This document shows, piece by piece, positions 25,473-34,527 of a stretch of 64,000 nucleotides of DNA. Every line of letters starts with the position of its first letter. Positions within the stretch are counted from its first letter, which is position 1. The position numbers and the translations under genes are program-made. The DNA comes from an uncultured Erythrobacter sp. GTDB taxonomy: Bacteria > Pseudomonadota > Alphaproteobacteria > Sphingomonadales > Sphingomonadaceae. The stretch lies in contig CALCCG010000183.1 of NCBI GenBank assembly GCA_937899785.1, positions 1 through 64,000 on the forward strand. Direction: 5' to 3'. The notes below the pieces were generated by a model. It was not told where the DNA came from and searched no databases. It saw nothing but the letters and a program-made list of their open reading frames with translations.

Positions 25473-26785
25473 ATCGCCTCCAGCGCCAAGGTGATCTCAA
25501 GCGCTCTTCGCAAGTCCGCTTCCACTTCAACAAATTTGGCGCCTTTGGCGTAGGTCTCCCAGGCCCCGGCGACGAACCGGTCGCCCATGCGCGCTTTGAG
25601 CGCGCGGCGCAATTGCTCCAAGCTATCGATCGTTTCAACCGAATGATACAGCCAACGCGGTTTAATGGACTTAAATTGCAACGCCCCGATTGTAAGCGCG
25701 CCTTCGAAGTGGTCCAGCAGACGATAAATGTCCCTGACAAGCTCGTTCTCGTCGCACTTCGTGACGCATTCCGCTGTAAGCAGCGTGCTCCCTGCGCTTT
25801 CGTAGATGTAAGCACGGAAGCACGCGCCTTCAGCGGTGAAGTTGTGGAAATAGACGGGAGTTGGGCCCTTCCAGTTGACCTCGAACGTATAGGTCGCGAA
25901 TTTGGGCGCCGGGGCTCTGGGGACTGGCAGCCCCATCGCCTTGAACAAGGGGATAGGACTTGCGGCCCATACCAGTGTATCGCCCGGAGCGTCCTCTGCC
26001 AGAAGCGTCTTTGGATTGGCGAGCTTGCGGTCGTGCACGCGCACTCCGATCGCGGCGAGCGCGGCGCGGCATTGTTCGAACAGAGCGGTAAAGCCGCCAA
26101 CGGGAAGGCTCGCTTTGGCATTGGTGGTGTACCCCCAAAGACCGCGCGGAATTCCGAAGAGGTCATCGGCGAGCGGGTTTGAGCGCTTGGCCTGCCAAAG
26201 CGCGTCAAGAGAGGCTCCTTTCGGATAGACCCGGTTGATCGCCAGAGGATGCGCCGCATCGGCATGCAATTCGCTTGGCTCGCAGCCGACATGCCACCTG
26301 ACATAGCGCTCCAGTGGCGCGCGCAGCTCGTCATCGTAGCACGCTAATCGATCGCCCAGTGTCCTACCAGCGAGCGGAGCCAGCTCAATGTTCGATCCAG
26401 CAAGAGCCGGTCCACCAAAGTCCTGAGCAATTGCCGGATTATCCAAGCTTTGGCTTACTGCACCAAAGCGATTGTCAAAATCCTGAAAGCGCGCCCCATG
26501 CTCTTCCAACAGCTCGCGGATAGGATCTCCTTGCGGGCCGAAATAGTGGCAGCCGTCACGCATTTCGCGTCCATCTTGACTGTGCGGCTGCGCTACACCG
26601 CCCAGCTGGTCCAAGCGCTCGAAAAGCTCGATGTTTCGGGCGCCCAAGTGATGCGCCTGAAACGCAGCGAGGATCCCGGTGAGTCCCCCGCCAACAATGC
26701 GCACGCGCGCTGCGAAGGGGGTGGCGCCAGCCCCTCCGAACGATGTCGGAAAAGGGGCGTTACGATTGTGATCTTCGGCGCGCAT
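25469..26785 (-). CDS. FAD/NAD(P)-binding amine-oxidase-like protein
   Basis: A 438-residue flavoprotein-like enzyme. The dinucleotide motif RIVGGGLTGILAAFQ lies at residues about 28-42, followed by LFERLDQLGGVAQ and a FAD-domain pattern reminiscent of UDP-galactopyranose mutase and amine oxidases. The C-terminal GDRFVAGAWETYAKGAKFVEVEAD segment is the late FAD-binding part. It sits in the pse operon, 66 bases after the methyltransferase, and overlaps the WbqC gene. It could oxidise or isomerise a sugar intermediate, or act in acyl-group supply; the substrate is unknown. Confidence 0.72.
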   Translation of the reverse strand: MRAEDHNRNAPFPTSFGGAGATPFAARVRIVGGGLTGILAAFQAHHLGARNIELFERLDQLGGVAQPHSQDGREMRDGCHYFGPQGDPIRELLEEHGARFQDFDNRFGAVSQSLDNPAIAQDFGGPALAGSNIELAPLAGRTLGDRLACYDDELRAPLERYVRWHVGCEPSELHADAAHPLAINRVYPKGASLDALWQAKRSNPLADDLFGIPRGLWGYTTNAKASLPVGGFTALFEQCRAALAAIGVRVHDRKLANPKTLLAEDAPGDTLVWAASPIPLFKAMGLPVPRAPAPKFATYTFEVNWKGPTPVYFHNFTAEGACFRAYIYESAGSTLLTAECVTKCDENELVRDIYRLLDHFEGALTIGALQFKSIKPRWLYHSVETIDSLEQLRRALKARMGDRFVAGAWETYAKGAKFVEVEADLRRALEITLALEAI

Positions 26786-26850
26786 ACCAAGGCGAATACG
26801 GCGAAGGTGTAGACAATCCGTTAACTACGATTATCCGGATTTCGTTCGGA

Positions 26851-27513
26851 TTAGAGGTTGAGCGCGCGCGGCTCGATATCGCTGGAATAGACAAAGACGC
26901 TGAATTCAAACGGGATCGATCCTGAACGCACGCAGTAATCGTGGCGCAGCGTGACAAGCGGCGAGAGATGCTCCTTGCAGAACCGGAAGGCGTGCAGCGG
27001 ATCTTCATAGTAAAGCCCGTCATCGAAATAGTCGACGAAGCGGCTCAGCATGTTGAAGGCGTAACCCTTCGCGGCCATCGTCATTAGCTTTCGCGAAACC
27101 GCTTCGAAGAAGGCTCGGTTGTCAGTGATGCGGTTGTTGAAGACACCGCTCACCAGCACGTAATCAAACACCTCCTCGGCCGGTTGCGCCAAAATATCGC
27201 GCACCTCAAACCGGCCTGCGGGATGTGTTGTGCGAGCGAGCTCTATCGCTTCAGGCGCTATGTCATAGCCAACATATTCGCCCTCAAAGCCGATGGTGCG
27301 CTGCAAAAGGCTTAGCATCTGGCCCGTGCCGCATCCGAAATCGAGCACTTTGCTGTCTTTGGTGACGCCGATCTCGCACAGCACTTCCATGCGGCGCTCC
27401 TGGGTGTCGCGGTCGGCGTATTGCGCCCCTTCCGCGCTATCGCCGTGGCGCTTCACAAGCTCGCTATAATGCTTTGCGAGGGCGTCTATGTCGTTCTGAA
27501 AGGTCGCGTCCAT
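26851..27513 (-). CDS. Class I SAM-dependent methyltransferase
   Basis: A 220-residue cytosolic methyltransferase. Motif I is VLDFGCGTGQMLSLL near residue 55, followed by GYDIAPEAIELAR and the YVLVSGVFNNRI motif IV region. An N-terminal helical lead (ALAKHYSELVKRHGDS) is typical of O/N-methyltransferases in polysaccharide loci. It starts one base after the pseG stop. Methylation of a nonulosonic acid or its N-acyl group is a reasonable guess. Confidence 0.83.
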   Translation of the reverse strand: MDATFQNDIDALAKHYSELVKRHGDSAEGAQYADRDTQERRMEVLCEIGVTKDSKVLDFGCGTGQMLSLLQRTIGFEGEYVGYDIAPEAIELARTTHPAGRFEVRDILAQPAEEVFDYVLVSGVFNNRITDNRAFFEAVSRKLMTMAAKGYAFNMLSRFVDYFDDGLYYEDPLHAFRFCKEHLSPLVTLRHDYCVRSGSIPFEFSVFVYSSDIEPRALNL

Positions 27514-27514
27514 G

Positions 27515-28534
27515 TCAGCGCTCTATGGCCTCCAAGAGGGTTTGCGCGGCGTTCGCGCTGGGATCGGCGACAAACGCGTCGCGCATGCGAGAGGCCATCG
27601 CCCTGCGCAACGAGGCATCGCCAAGAAAGCGGTCCAGTGAGGCGGTAAGATCGGCGTCTGTCACCGCATCGGCAAGGCCCAGATCATGGGCTAGGCCAGC
27701 GCGTGAGAACACACGCGTTTCACGATCTTGGCCTTCGTTCTGAGCGATCGCCGCAACCGGTACAGCCATATAGGCGCTCTCATACTTGATCAGCCCGCCG
27801 CCTGTAATGGCCACGTCGGCCCAAAGAAATTGGTCCGAGATATCGGGTTGGCGCGGCACAACCGCGCTGCCCGGTGCGAACTGGGCGATCAGGGAGTCGA
27901 TCTCGGGGCCATCCTCAGCGATAATCCGAAGGCACAAATCCTTGTGATTGGCGCTTAAGACCCGCGCAAGCCGTAAGGCTAGGTTTTTGGGGTCCGCCCC
28001 GCCGATAAGGACAAGCAGTTTGCGCGCCGCGCCCGCGCGATCGCGGGCGACGCTGAGCGCACGTTGTTCCACCAATCGCCGACGCACAAGCAGGAATTGT
28101 GGGCCCAATAGGAGCGCTGGCCCGGAGGGATAGCTCAGTTCGGGCGCTTCCCAAGTGAAGTTCAGCACCGCATCGCAGGTGTAATCAGACAAGAGCCGGA
28201 AGTCGTCGATGACCACCAAGGCTGGTTCGAGCGCGGCAAAGCTGGCGAGGTACCCGTCATCCGCGCGGTAGCTGTCGAGCACGACAAAGTCGAAGGCGTT
28301 GGCGTCCATCGTGGAGGCGATCTCGGACGACGAGGCTTTGGGGTCCAGCGGGGTATCCAGCGCGGTAAGCTCGAAGCCCGCCTCGATGATCTTCCTCTTT
28401 GCGTTCTCGTCAAACTGGCCGGCCAATCGGCACACCACACTGCTTGCCTCAAGCGCTTCCGCCAGGGCCATACAGCGGCTTAGATGACCAAAGCCGATCG
28501 CTTCTGTCGCGTCGCAGCGAAACAGCGCCTTCAC
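27515..28534 (-). CDS. pseG: UDP-2,4-diacetamido-2,4,6-trideoxy-beta-L-altropyranose hydrolase
   Basis: A 339-residue GT-B-fold hydrolase that removes UDP from the activated sugar before the PseI step. The N-terminus MKALFRCDATEAIGFGHLSRC contains the catalytic His region (GxGHLSRC) of PseG. VVLDSYRADDGYL and VLIGGADPKNLALRL follow, and the C-terminal nucleotide-binding part has AITGGGLIKYESAYMAVP. It overlaps pseF by four bases. Confidence 0.9.
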   Translation of the reverse strand: MKALFRCDATEAIGFGHLSRCMALAEALEASSVVCRLAGQFDENAKRKIIEAGFELTALDTPLDPKASSSEIASTMDANAFDFVVLDSYRADDGYLASFAALEPALVVIDDFRLLSDYTCDAVLNFTWEAPELSYPSGPALLLGPQFLLVRRRLVEQRALSVARDRAGAARKLLVLIGGADPKNLALRLARVLSANHKDLCLRIIAEDGPEIDSLIAQFAPGSAVVPRQPDISDQFLWADVAITGGGLIKYESAYMAVPVAAIAQNEGQDRETRVFSRAGLAHDLGLADAVTDADLTASLDRFLGDASLRRAMASRMRDAFVADPSANAAQTLLEAIER

Positions 28535-29223
28535 CCCGCATCCCCATTGATCGCAGCGAACAAGGCTTCGGCGATGGTCCAGTCTTCCTCGTTATCAATG
28601 TCCCAAGCGCGGGTGGGCGGGACTTCGACAAAACGTGTACGGCTCTCAAAGACCGGACGTTCCTCGAGCCAGGCATCGGCCTTGCCCCAATAGAACTGGC
28701 CCGCATCATGATAGACCGCTTGCAAGTCCTGTGTGCGTGTTTTCTGAAACTCGGGCTGGAGCAATTCGGGGGCGCCCTTCGGCCCCTTCAGAAAGCCGCG
28801 CTGGGGTGGGTGGCCATAGCGAAGGGCCGGGAAGACATAGTCGCAATCCGGCGCGAGAAGCTTGCGCGCTTCGATCAGGTCGCGCGGCTGCACAAAGGCG
28901 GCGGTAGCGTAGACGCAGCAGGCCGCGTCCGGTGCCCAGCCTGCTCCTTGCGCCCATTGGAGCGCGTGCACGATCACATCGTTTGTGCCGGTGTAATCAT
29001 CGGCGAGCTCAGCCGGGCGAAGGAACGGTGTCTCGGCCCCCGCCGCGCGCGCGGCACCGGCAATTTCCTCATCGTCGGTTGAGACGAGCACGTGGTCAAA
29101 CAGGTCCGAAGCTTTTGCCGCAGCAATCGGCCAAGCGATCATCGGGCGCCCGCAAAAGCTGCGGATGTTCTTGCGCGGAATGCGTTTGCTGCCGCCCCGT
29201 GCCGGGATGATGGCGATGTTCAT
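28531..29223 (-). CDS. pseF: Pseudaminic acid cytidylyltransferase
   Basis: A 230-residue CMP-sugar synthetase that activates pseudaminic acid with CTP. The CTP loop IIPARGGSKRIPRKNIRSFCGRP is at residues 5-27, DHVLVSTDDEEIAGAA at 44-59, and the C-terminal dimer/metal part ends in RAWDIDNEEDW. Length and motif fit PseF. It overlaps pseC and pseG by four bases each. Confidence 0.92.
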   Translation of the reverse strand: MNIAIIPARGGSKRIPRKNIRSFCGRPMIAWPIAAAKASDLFDHVLVSTDDEEIAGAARAAGAETPFLRPAELADDYTGTNDVIVHALQWAQGAGWAPDAACCVYATAAFVQPRDLIEARKLLAPDCDYVFPALRYGHPPQRGFLKGPKGAPELLQPEFQKTRTQDLQAVYHDAGQFYWGKADAWLEERPVFESRTRFVEVPPTRAWDIDNEEDWTIAEALFAAINGDAG

Positions 29224-30389
29224 CGGCTGACCGCTTGGGCTAGGGCGGCGGCGACGTCGCCCTGTTGTTCATCGGTCAGGCTGGGAAACATCGGCAGGCT
29301 GATAGCCTGTGAATAATACGCCTCGGCTTCAGGGCAATGGCCCGGCGAAAAGCCCAGATCGCGATAATAGGGCTGAAGATAGACCGGGATGTAATGCAGG
29401 TTCACGCCGATCCCGCCGGCCCGCAGCTCTTCGAAAACGGCGCGGTGTGGTTTTGCAGCGCGTTCGGGATTGATCCGGACCACGTAAAGGTGCCAAGCCG
29501 AGGCCGCGTCTGGGTGTTGCCGGGGTGTTGTTACCGGCAGATCGGCGAAAGCTTCGTCATAAGCGCGCGCAATGGCGCGGCGGCGGTCAATGAACTCCGT
29601 TAGCCGGTCAAGCTGGCTGAGACCGAGCGCGGCGTTGATATCGGTCATGCGGTAATTGTAGCCGAGCGTGTGCTGCTCGTAATACCACTGGCCAGGGTCT
29701 TCCAGTTGCACAAACTCCGGATCGCGTGTCACGCCATGGCTTCGACCAGACGCCATGCGCCGCGCCAGTTCGCCGTCGTTTGTCATCGCCATGCCGCCTT
29801 CGCCGGTCGTGACGATTTTGACCGGGTGAAAGCTGAAGACTGCGATATCGCTGAACTCACACGCGCCCACGAAGCGGGACTTGTAGCTCGCGCCAATAGC
29901 GTGCGAGGCGTCTTCGATAATCCGGATGCCGTAGCGGCTGGCCGCCTGATGGATCGCGACCATATCGCAAGATTGCCCGGTCAAATGAACCGGGATGATG
30001 ACTTTGGGCAAAGTGCCGGACGCTGCGGCGACCTCCAGCTTTTCAGCCAGTTTGGCAGGGCACATATTGTAACTGCTCGGATCCACATCGACAAAGTCGA
30101 CCTCTGCCCCGCAGTAAAGCGCCGCATTTGAGCTAGCCACGAAGGTCAAAGGGCTGGTCCACACCCGATCACCCGGCCCGACATCAAGGGCCATGCAGGC
30201 GATGTGAAGCGCGCTGGTCGCGCTGTTGGCAGCCACCCCATGCATTGCGCCGCAATAAGAGGCGACCGCCTCCTCAAAGGCGGGAACGACCGGGCCCTGG
30301 GTCAGAAAATCGGATTTGAGGACATCGACGACCGCGGCGATATCCTGATCGCTGACCGATTGCCGTCCATAGGGTATGAATTGAGCCAT
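29220..30389 (-). CDS. pseC: UDP-4-amino-4,6-dideoxy-N-acetyl-beta-L-altrosamine transaminase
   Basis: A 389-residue PLP-dependent aminotransferase of the DegT/DnrJ/EryC1 family that adds the 4-amino group. The PLP lysine is in FSFHPVKIVTTGEGGMAMT; the conserved EDASHAIGASYK lies upstream and LGYNYRMTDINAALGLSQL downstream. The track starts at 30458; MAQFIPYGRQSVSDQD at 30389 is the normal PseC start. Its position right after pseB supports the assignment. Confidence 0.92.
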   Translation of the reverse strand: MAQFIPYGRQSVSDQDIAAVVDVLKSDFLTQGPVVPAFEEAVASYCGAMHGVAANSATSALHIACMALDVGPGDRVWTSPLTFVASSNAALYCGAEVDFVDVDPSSYNMCPAKLAEKLEVAAASGTLPKVIIPVHLTGQSCDMVAIHQAASRYGIRIIEDASHAIGASYKSRFVGACEFSDIAVFSFHPVKIVTTGEGGMAMTNDGELARRMASGRSHGVTRDPEFVQLEDPGQWYYEQHTLGYNYRMTDINAALGLSQLDRLTEFIDRRRAIARAYDEAFADLPVTTPRQHPDAASAWHLYVVRINPERAAKPHRAVFEELRAGGIGVNLHYIPVYLQPYYRDLGFSPGHCPEAEAYYSQAISLPMFPSLTDEQQGDVAAALAQAVSR

Positions 30390-30399
30390 GGTGCCCCCA

Positions 30400-31410
30400 T
30401 CACACCGTGTGCGCAGGATCAACGTGCTTGCGAATAAGAGCGCGCAGCTCCTCAACACTTAGAAAGTCGGGATTGCTTCCGCTGTCATAGGCAAATCCAG
30501 GCTCAACCGGACTGCCGCCTCGCTTGGCCAAGTAGTCTTCCGTCAGATAGTCGCTCGCGCTTGGTAGGATAGCGTAATACGGTCCCAGATCGACTGTGTT
30601 GAGGCTGTCGCTTGAGGTGATCATCTCTTCGTGGATTTTTTCACCCGGGCGGATTCCCACCATTTTGAGCTCGCACTCTGGCGCCACCGCCTCAGCCACA
30701 TCAGTGATGCGGTAGCTGGGGATTTTGGGCACAAAGATCTCGCCGCCATGGGCGTTTTCGAGCGCCCAGAGCACCATATCAACGCCCTCTTCAAGCGAGA
30801 TGTTGAACCGCGTCATGGCTGGGTCGGTGATCGGAATGACCCCGCTCGCGCGCTGCGCTAAGAAGAAGGGGACGACCGAACCTCGACTTCCAATGACATT
30901 GCCGTACCGAACCACCGACAAACGCAAGTCGCGCGAACCACGAACATTGTTCGCGGCTGTAAAAATCTTGTCGGAACACAGTTTGGTGGCGCCGTAAAGG
31001 TTGATGGGTGCCGCGGCCTTGTCTGTGGACAGGGCCACCACGTTGCTGACGCCTGTATCAAAGCAGCTTTCGATCACATTCTGAGCGCCAAGAACGTTGG
31101 TCTTGATGCATTCGAACGGGTTGTACTCGGCCGCCGGCACTTGCTTCAGCGCGGCGGCGTGCACGACGATGTCGATCCCTTCTAGCGCGCGCCGAAGACG
31201 GTCCTGGTCGCGGATGTCGCCGATAAAGTAGCGCAGTTGAGGATAGTCTCGTGGCGAGAATTCCTGGCTCATCTCGTACTGCTTCAGCTCGTCGCGCGAA
31301 TAGATCACGAGACGCCGCACGCCGGGGTGCTTCTTAAGGACGGTGCGGACAAAGGCTCGTCCAAACGAACCTGTCCCTCCAGTCACCAGGATGCTCTTGT
31401 TATCCAGCAA
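30400..31410 (-). CDS. pseB: UDP-N-acetylglucosamine 4,6-dehydratase (inverting)
   Basis: The first pathway enzyme: it dehydrates and epimerises UDP-GlcNAc. Motifs include SILVTGGTGSFGRAFVRT, STDKAAAPINLYGATKLCSDK (YxxxK pair) and GIRPGEKIHEEMI. The track start at 31449 is TTG; a second TTG at 31410 is preferred since AAAAGGAG lies nine bases upstream and the product then begins MLDNKSILVTGGTG, as in the family. This places the start inside the last codons of the flippase gene (11-base overlap). Confidence 0.92.
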   Translation of the reverse strand: MLDNKSILVTGGTGSFGRAFVRTVLKKHPGVRRLVIYSRDELKQYEMSQEFSPRDYPQLRYFIGDIRDQDRLRRALEGIDIVVHAAALKQVPAAEYNPFECIKTNVLGAQNVIESCFDTGVSNVVALSTDKAAAPINLYGATKLCSDKIFTAANNVRGSRDLRLSVVRYGNVIGSRGSVVPFFLAQRASGVIPITDPAMTRFNISLEEGVDMVLWALENAHGGEIFVPKIPSYRITDVAEAVAPECELKMVGIRPGEKIHEEMITSSDSLNTVDLGPYYAILPSASDYLTEDYLAKRGGSPVEPGFAYDSGSNPDFLSVEELRALIRKHVDPAHTV

Positions 31411-32728
31411 GGGGCTTGGCTCCTTTTCGGGTGTTCGTGTAGCGGGCAATCACCAGCCCTGAGCTGATAAGGAATGCCACACCGAATGAAACCGCCGTTG
31501 CGAGCAGGATCCCGGCTATCCCCAGTTCTGCGACCCACAGCGCGCTGAGGCCGTAGTTTAAAACGATCGTGAGCACGCTGAAGGCCGACATCATCTCGAT
31601 GCTCTTGTCGAAGTGCAGGAACTTCATGTTGTGCATGAAGTAACCCTGCATCACGATCGCCAGCATCGCATAGCGCAGCAGATCGATCGCGCTATGAAAG
31701 GCCTCCCCAAGCATGATCGGTGCGACCAAAAGGGCAAAGAAGTAGAACGCCGCCGCCGCCAACGCGGCAAGAACAAAGTACAGCGCGGAGACCGAAAGGA
31801 CTTCGTTCAGATCGCCGGGTGTCGCCGATTTAAGCTTCCGGAACAGCCAGGGCGTCCACGCCATGACAAAGCTGTAATTGACCATCCAGAAGGCCGAGGC
31901 AAACAGCCAGGCGACGCCGAGCATCGCGCTTGCTTCGACCCCAAGGGAATGCGCGGCCATCACTTTGTCGGTGGTCGCCACCACCATGACCACCGCGCCC
32001 GCCGGCCAATACATCACGCCAAAGGAGGCGATGTTGCGGTAAAAGGAGCGCTCGGGGATGCGAATCAGCGAGGACAACGTGAAGCCGAGCGAGCGCAGCG
32101 AGAAGAACGAGGCGATCGCCATGCCCAGCATGCGTCCAATGACCACACCGCGCCAATCCCAGCCGGCCATCAGGAAACCGACGATAAAGCCCATGCTCAA
32201 AACAGCCTGCGCGACCTGGGTTGCGAGGAACGCCTTGCGCCGATTGTGGAACTGTTGAAGCGCGAGGACGGTGTAGAACACTTCGTAAAGCAAAGCGGCG
32301 ACAACCACGCTTACCAGCCACGCTTCGGGGAACTTGGTGGCGTCAGAAAGCAATCCGCTGAACACCATCGTGACAGCCGACACAAACACGGCCAAGATCA
32401 GCATTACAAACAAGATCGTATGTGTGAACCGCTTGAGTTGGGCCTCGTCAAAATCGTAAAAGCGCATCCGGATTGCGTCTTGGGAGGTCAGACCAACAAT
32501 AGGGCGCATAAACGTGGCGTAGGTCACGAACAGGACCCAAATCCCATATCCGGTCGGGTCAAGCATGCGTGTGAGGATCGGTGCCAACAAAATTGGGACC
32601 AGAGCCTCGATGCCGTTGGCAAAGGCGTAGAACAGGGATTGGAGCGCCAAAAACTTCTTGGCGTTCAGTGTGAATGCTTTGCGTATCATCAACCGCTCTT
32701 GTGCGTTGGCCCCTGTCGCACTCGCCAT
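31400..32728 (-). CDS. Wzx-like polysaccharide flippase
   Basis: A ~440-residue polytopic membrane protein of the MOP exporter group with about 12-14 hydrophobic segments. The first transmembrane block has IEALVPILLAPILTRMLDPTGYGIWVLFVTY, the polysaccharide biosynthesis protein signature. It likely flips a lipid-linked glycan across the inner membrane. The track begins at TTG 32758; ATG 32728 or 32689 is more likely. It lies first of the coupled pse block and overlaps the pseB start. Confidence 0.85.
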   Translation of the reverse strand: MASATGANAQERLMIRKAFTLNAKKFLALQSLFYAFANGIEALVPILLAPILTRMLDPTGYGIWVLFVTYATFMRPIVGLTSQDAIRMRFYDFDEAQLKRFTHTILFVMLILAVFVSAVTMVFSGLLSDATKFPEAWLVSVVVAALLYEVFYTVLALQQFHNRRKAFLATQVAQAVLSMGFIVGFLMAGWDWRGVVIGRMLGMAIASFFSLRSLGFTLSSLIRIPERSFYRNIASFGVMYWPAGAVVMVVATTDKVMAAHSLGVEASAMLGVAWLFASAFWMVNYSFVMAWTPWLFRKLKSATPGDLNEVLSVSALYFVLAALAAAAFYFFALLVAPIMLGEAFHSAIDLLRYAMLAIVMQGYFMHNMKFLHFDKSIEMMSAFSVLTIVLNYGLSALWVAELGIAGILLATAVSFGVAFLISSGLVIARYTNTRKGAKPLAG

Positions 32729-32957
32729 CGCCAGTGCTTGAGAATTGTTAAACCGCAATAGTTAACGAATGCCTGCGACGATCTGCTTAACCTACCTTGT
32801 CCGCGGTCTCCGCAGCGGCCAGGCGGACACCCCCATCTGTGCTCATGTCTCGCAATCCCGCTCTAACCCGGCACGGAGTGTGCGGACGCCAATTTCGGAG
32901 TCACTGAGGTCCTCGTCGGTTGGAGCGTTTGCCGACGTGATTGAACCCGCTGAACGA

Positions 32958-34232
32958 CTAACCGACCGAGAGGTAGTTCAGAAAGCGCTGGGCGTCACGA
33001 TTGAAGATATTGGGTTGGCGCCGAGTTTCGAACTGCGAACCAACCTCAGCGTTGTTCCAGTGATAGATGTTGGTCAGCAGCCCGAAAAGGTAGCGAGCGT
33101 CAATCTCCAGAAGCGAGCGTGGTTCGGGCAAGTCGGACTGTGCGTTTGCGAAGGAGATCGACGGGTTGGATTTGTTGATGTTCAGGACGGCGAACTGGTC
33201 ATTGCCCACCGGGATGACGTAGAAATAGTCGATGTCGCATTCGGATCGCTCAAACGCTCGTTTCGAAGCGATGCCAAGCAGGCGGCGAATGGGCAATTGC
33301 CCAGCTTCCGCCAAGTCCATCAACCTCTCGTAGTCCATCGGCTTGTCGGCAAGCTCGGAAATACGTTTCGCGACCATTTCCTGATCATATCGCTGGGTTC
33401 GCACAGCGCTGGGATTGAGGGAGGTGGTATCAATCGATCCGCCGTTATCGGCCAGGATCACGGCGTTTGGATCAATCTCAAGGATTTCCACGGGGTCCGC
33501 TACACCGCGAAATGCGTTCATGGGCGCGAGCTTTCCACCCAGCAGATACTTGCCAGCAAAGGGCAGGTTCTTCTTTGCTCCCACTGCTTCCACCAATTTG
33601 ATGTAGCGCTCAAAAAACTGACGCTTCTTGCGTTCGGCGACTTCGGGCAAATCCGGGTCATCAAGATCGAAATAGGTCTGCGGAAATGGACCTGCACCGG
33701 TGTAGCCGCAACACAAGATGTCGACCTCGCCCGTGCGCTCGACAAAAGTCTCAATCATGGCATCGTCGAAAATCACATCGTTCGAATTGGCGACGCAATG
33801 TAGCCTTTCGCCCTGATATTTGACGATTAGAGCGCTATCAATGTCCGATGCACTACCGGTCTTATGCGGCAAAATCTCAAGCGACGTTGCATTGGTCTGC
33901 CAGGGTGTGGTGAGGACCGTCGCGTCTAAGCCATCGGCCCGCATTTTAAACAAAAGATGGTTCGGAGAGTGATCCGCAATAACCACCTCTTTCTGGCCAT
34001 AACGTTCAAAATAGGCCTTCAGAAACTCCGCATCGTAGTGATCGGGGTGGATATGCGAGACGTATATGAGATCCACATCGCCGACCGATGCAAGAGGATC
34101 TGTGACTTCGGGGAAGTGATACCAAGAACCGTCATAGACGCCCTCGGTAAACCAGGGGTCGCAGAGAATTTTAAGATCAGGGGTCTCGATGACTATGCAA
34201 GCCGAGTAGATGTATCTCACGGAAATGGACAT
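32958..34232 (-). CDS. Metallo-beta-lactamase-fold protein resembling CMP-Neu5Ac hydroxylase C-terminal region
   Basis: A 424-residue protein from MSISVRYIYSACIVIE (ATG 34232; the track start at 34364 adds unrelated residues). The MBL core has LKILCDPWF and the metal motif VSHIHPDHYD. Beyond it, DSALIVKYQGERLHCVAN, the GYTGAGPFPQTY segment, LPFAGKYLLGG and a C-terminal VGSQFETRRQPNIFNRD recall, from memory, the non-Rieske part of vertebrate CMAH (EYKGHKILH, CPFAGYF, IGFQTRIQRDPDIY). No Rieske Cys/His pairs are present. It lies 230 bases upstream of the flippase gene on the same strand. Function on a CMP-nonulosonate is inference. Confidence 0.75.
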   Translation of the reverse strand: MSISVRYIYSACIVIETPDLKILCDPWFTEGVYDGSWYHFPEVTDPLASVGDVDLIYVSHIHPDHYDAEFLKAYFERYGQKEVVIADHSPNHLLFKMRADGLDATVLTTPWQTNATSLEILPHKTGSASDIDSALIVKYQGERLHCVANSNDVIFDDAMIETFVERTGEVDILCCGYTGAGPFPQTYFDLDDPDLPEVAERKKRQFFERYIKLVEAVGAKKNLPFAGKYLLGGKLAPMNAFRGVADPVEILEIDPNAVILADNGGSIDTTSLNPSAVRTQRYDQEMVAKRISELADKPMDYERLMDLAEAGQLPIRRLLGIASKRAFERSECDIDYFYVIPVGNDQFAVLNINKSNPSISFANAQSDLPEPRSLLEIDARYLFGLLTNIYHWNNAEVGSQFETRRQPNIFNRDAQRFLNYLSVG

Positions 34233-34527
34233 GGTCTGACCTGTTCGTTGGCTCGATAGCGAAAAAGCAACCTCTAGGTGCATCGAAACAGGCCGGTTGG
34301 CAAACCTTTGAGGCTGCTTGTTCCGCAGATAATTGCGCAGCGTTGCGCGTGCTTGGCGAAACATCGCAAGACGATCTCATGGACGACCGTGTTCCATGAC
34401 GATCGCCACCGGACTTAAAGAGATTGTAAACGGGAAATCTTAAGGTTTGGCTGCGATAGCTCGCGGGCTCAGAGCTGCAATTTGGTGGTTCGATTAAGGC
34501 ATTGCCTTGTCCAGGGGTTAGGTCAGC

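Noticed and set aside
31613-32761. 382-residue plus-strand frame
   Set aside because: Antisense to the flippase; His/Arg-rich composition typical of a shadow frame.
32769-33803. 344-residue plus-strand frame
   Set aside because: Mostly antisense to the CMAH-like gene, which has recognisable motifs; its N-terminal part in the gap has no family features.
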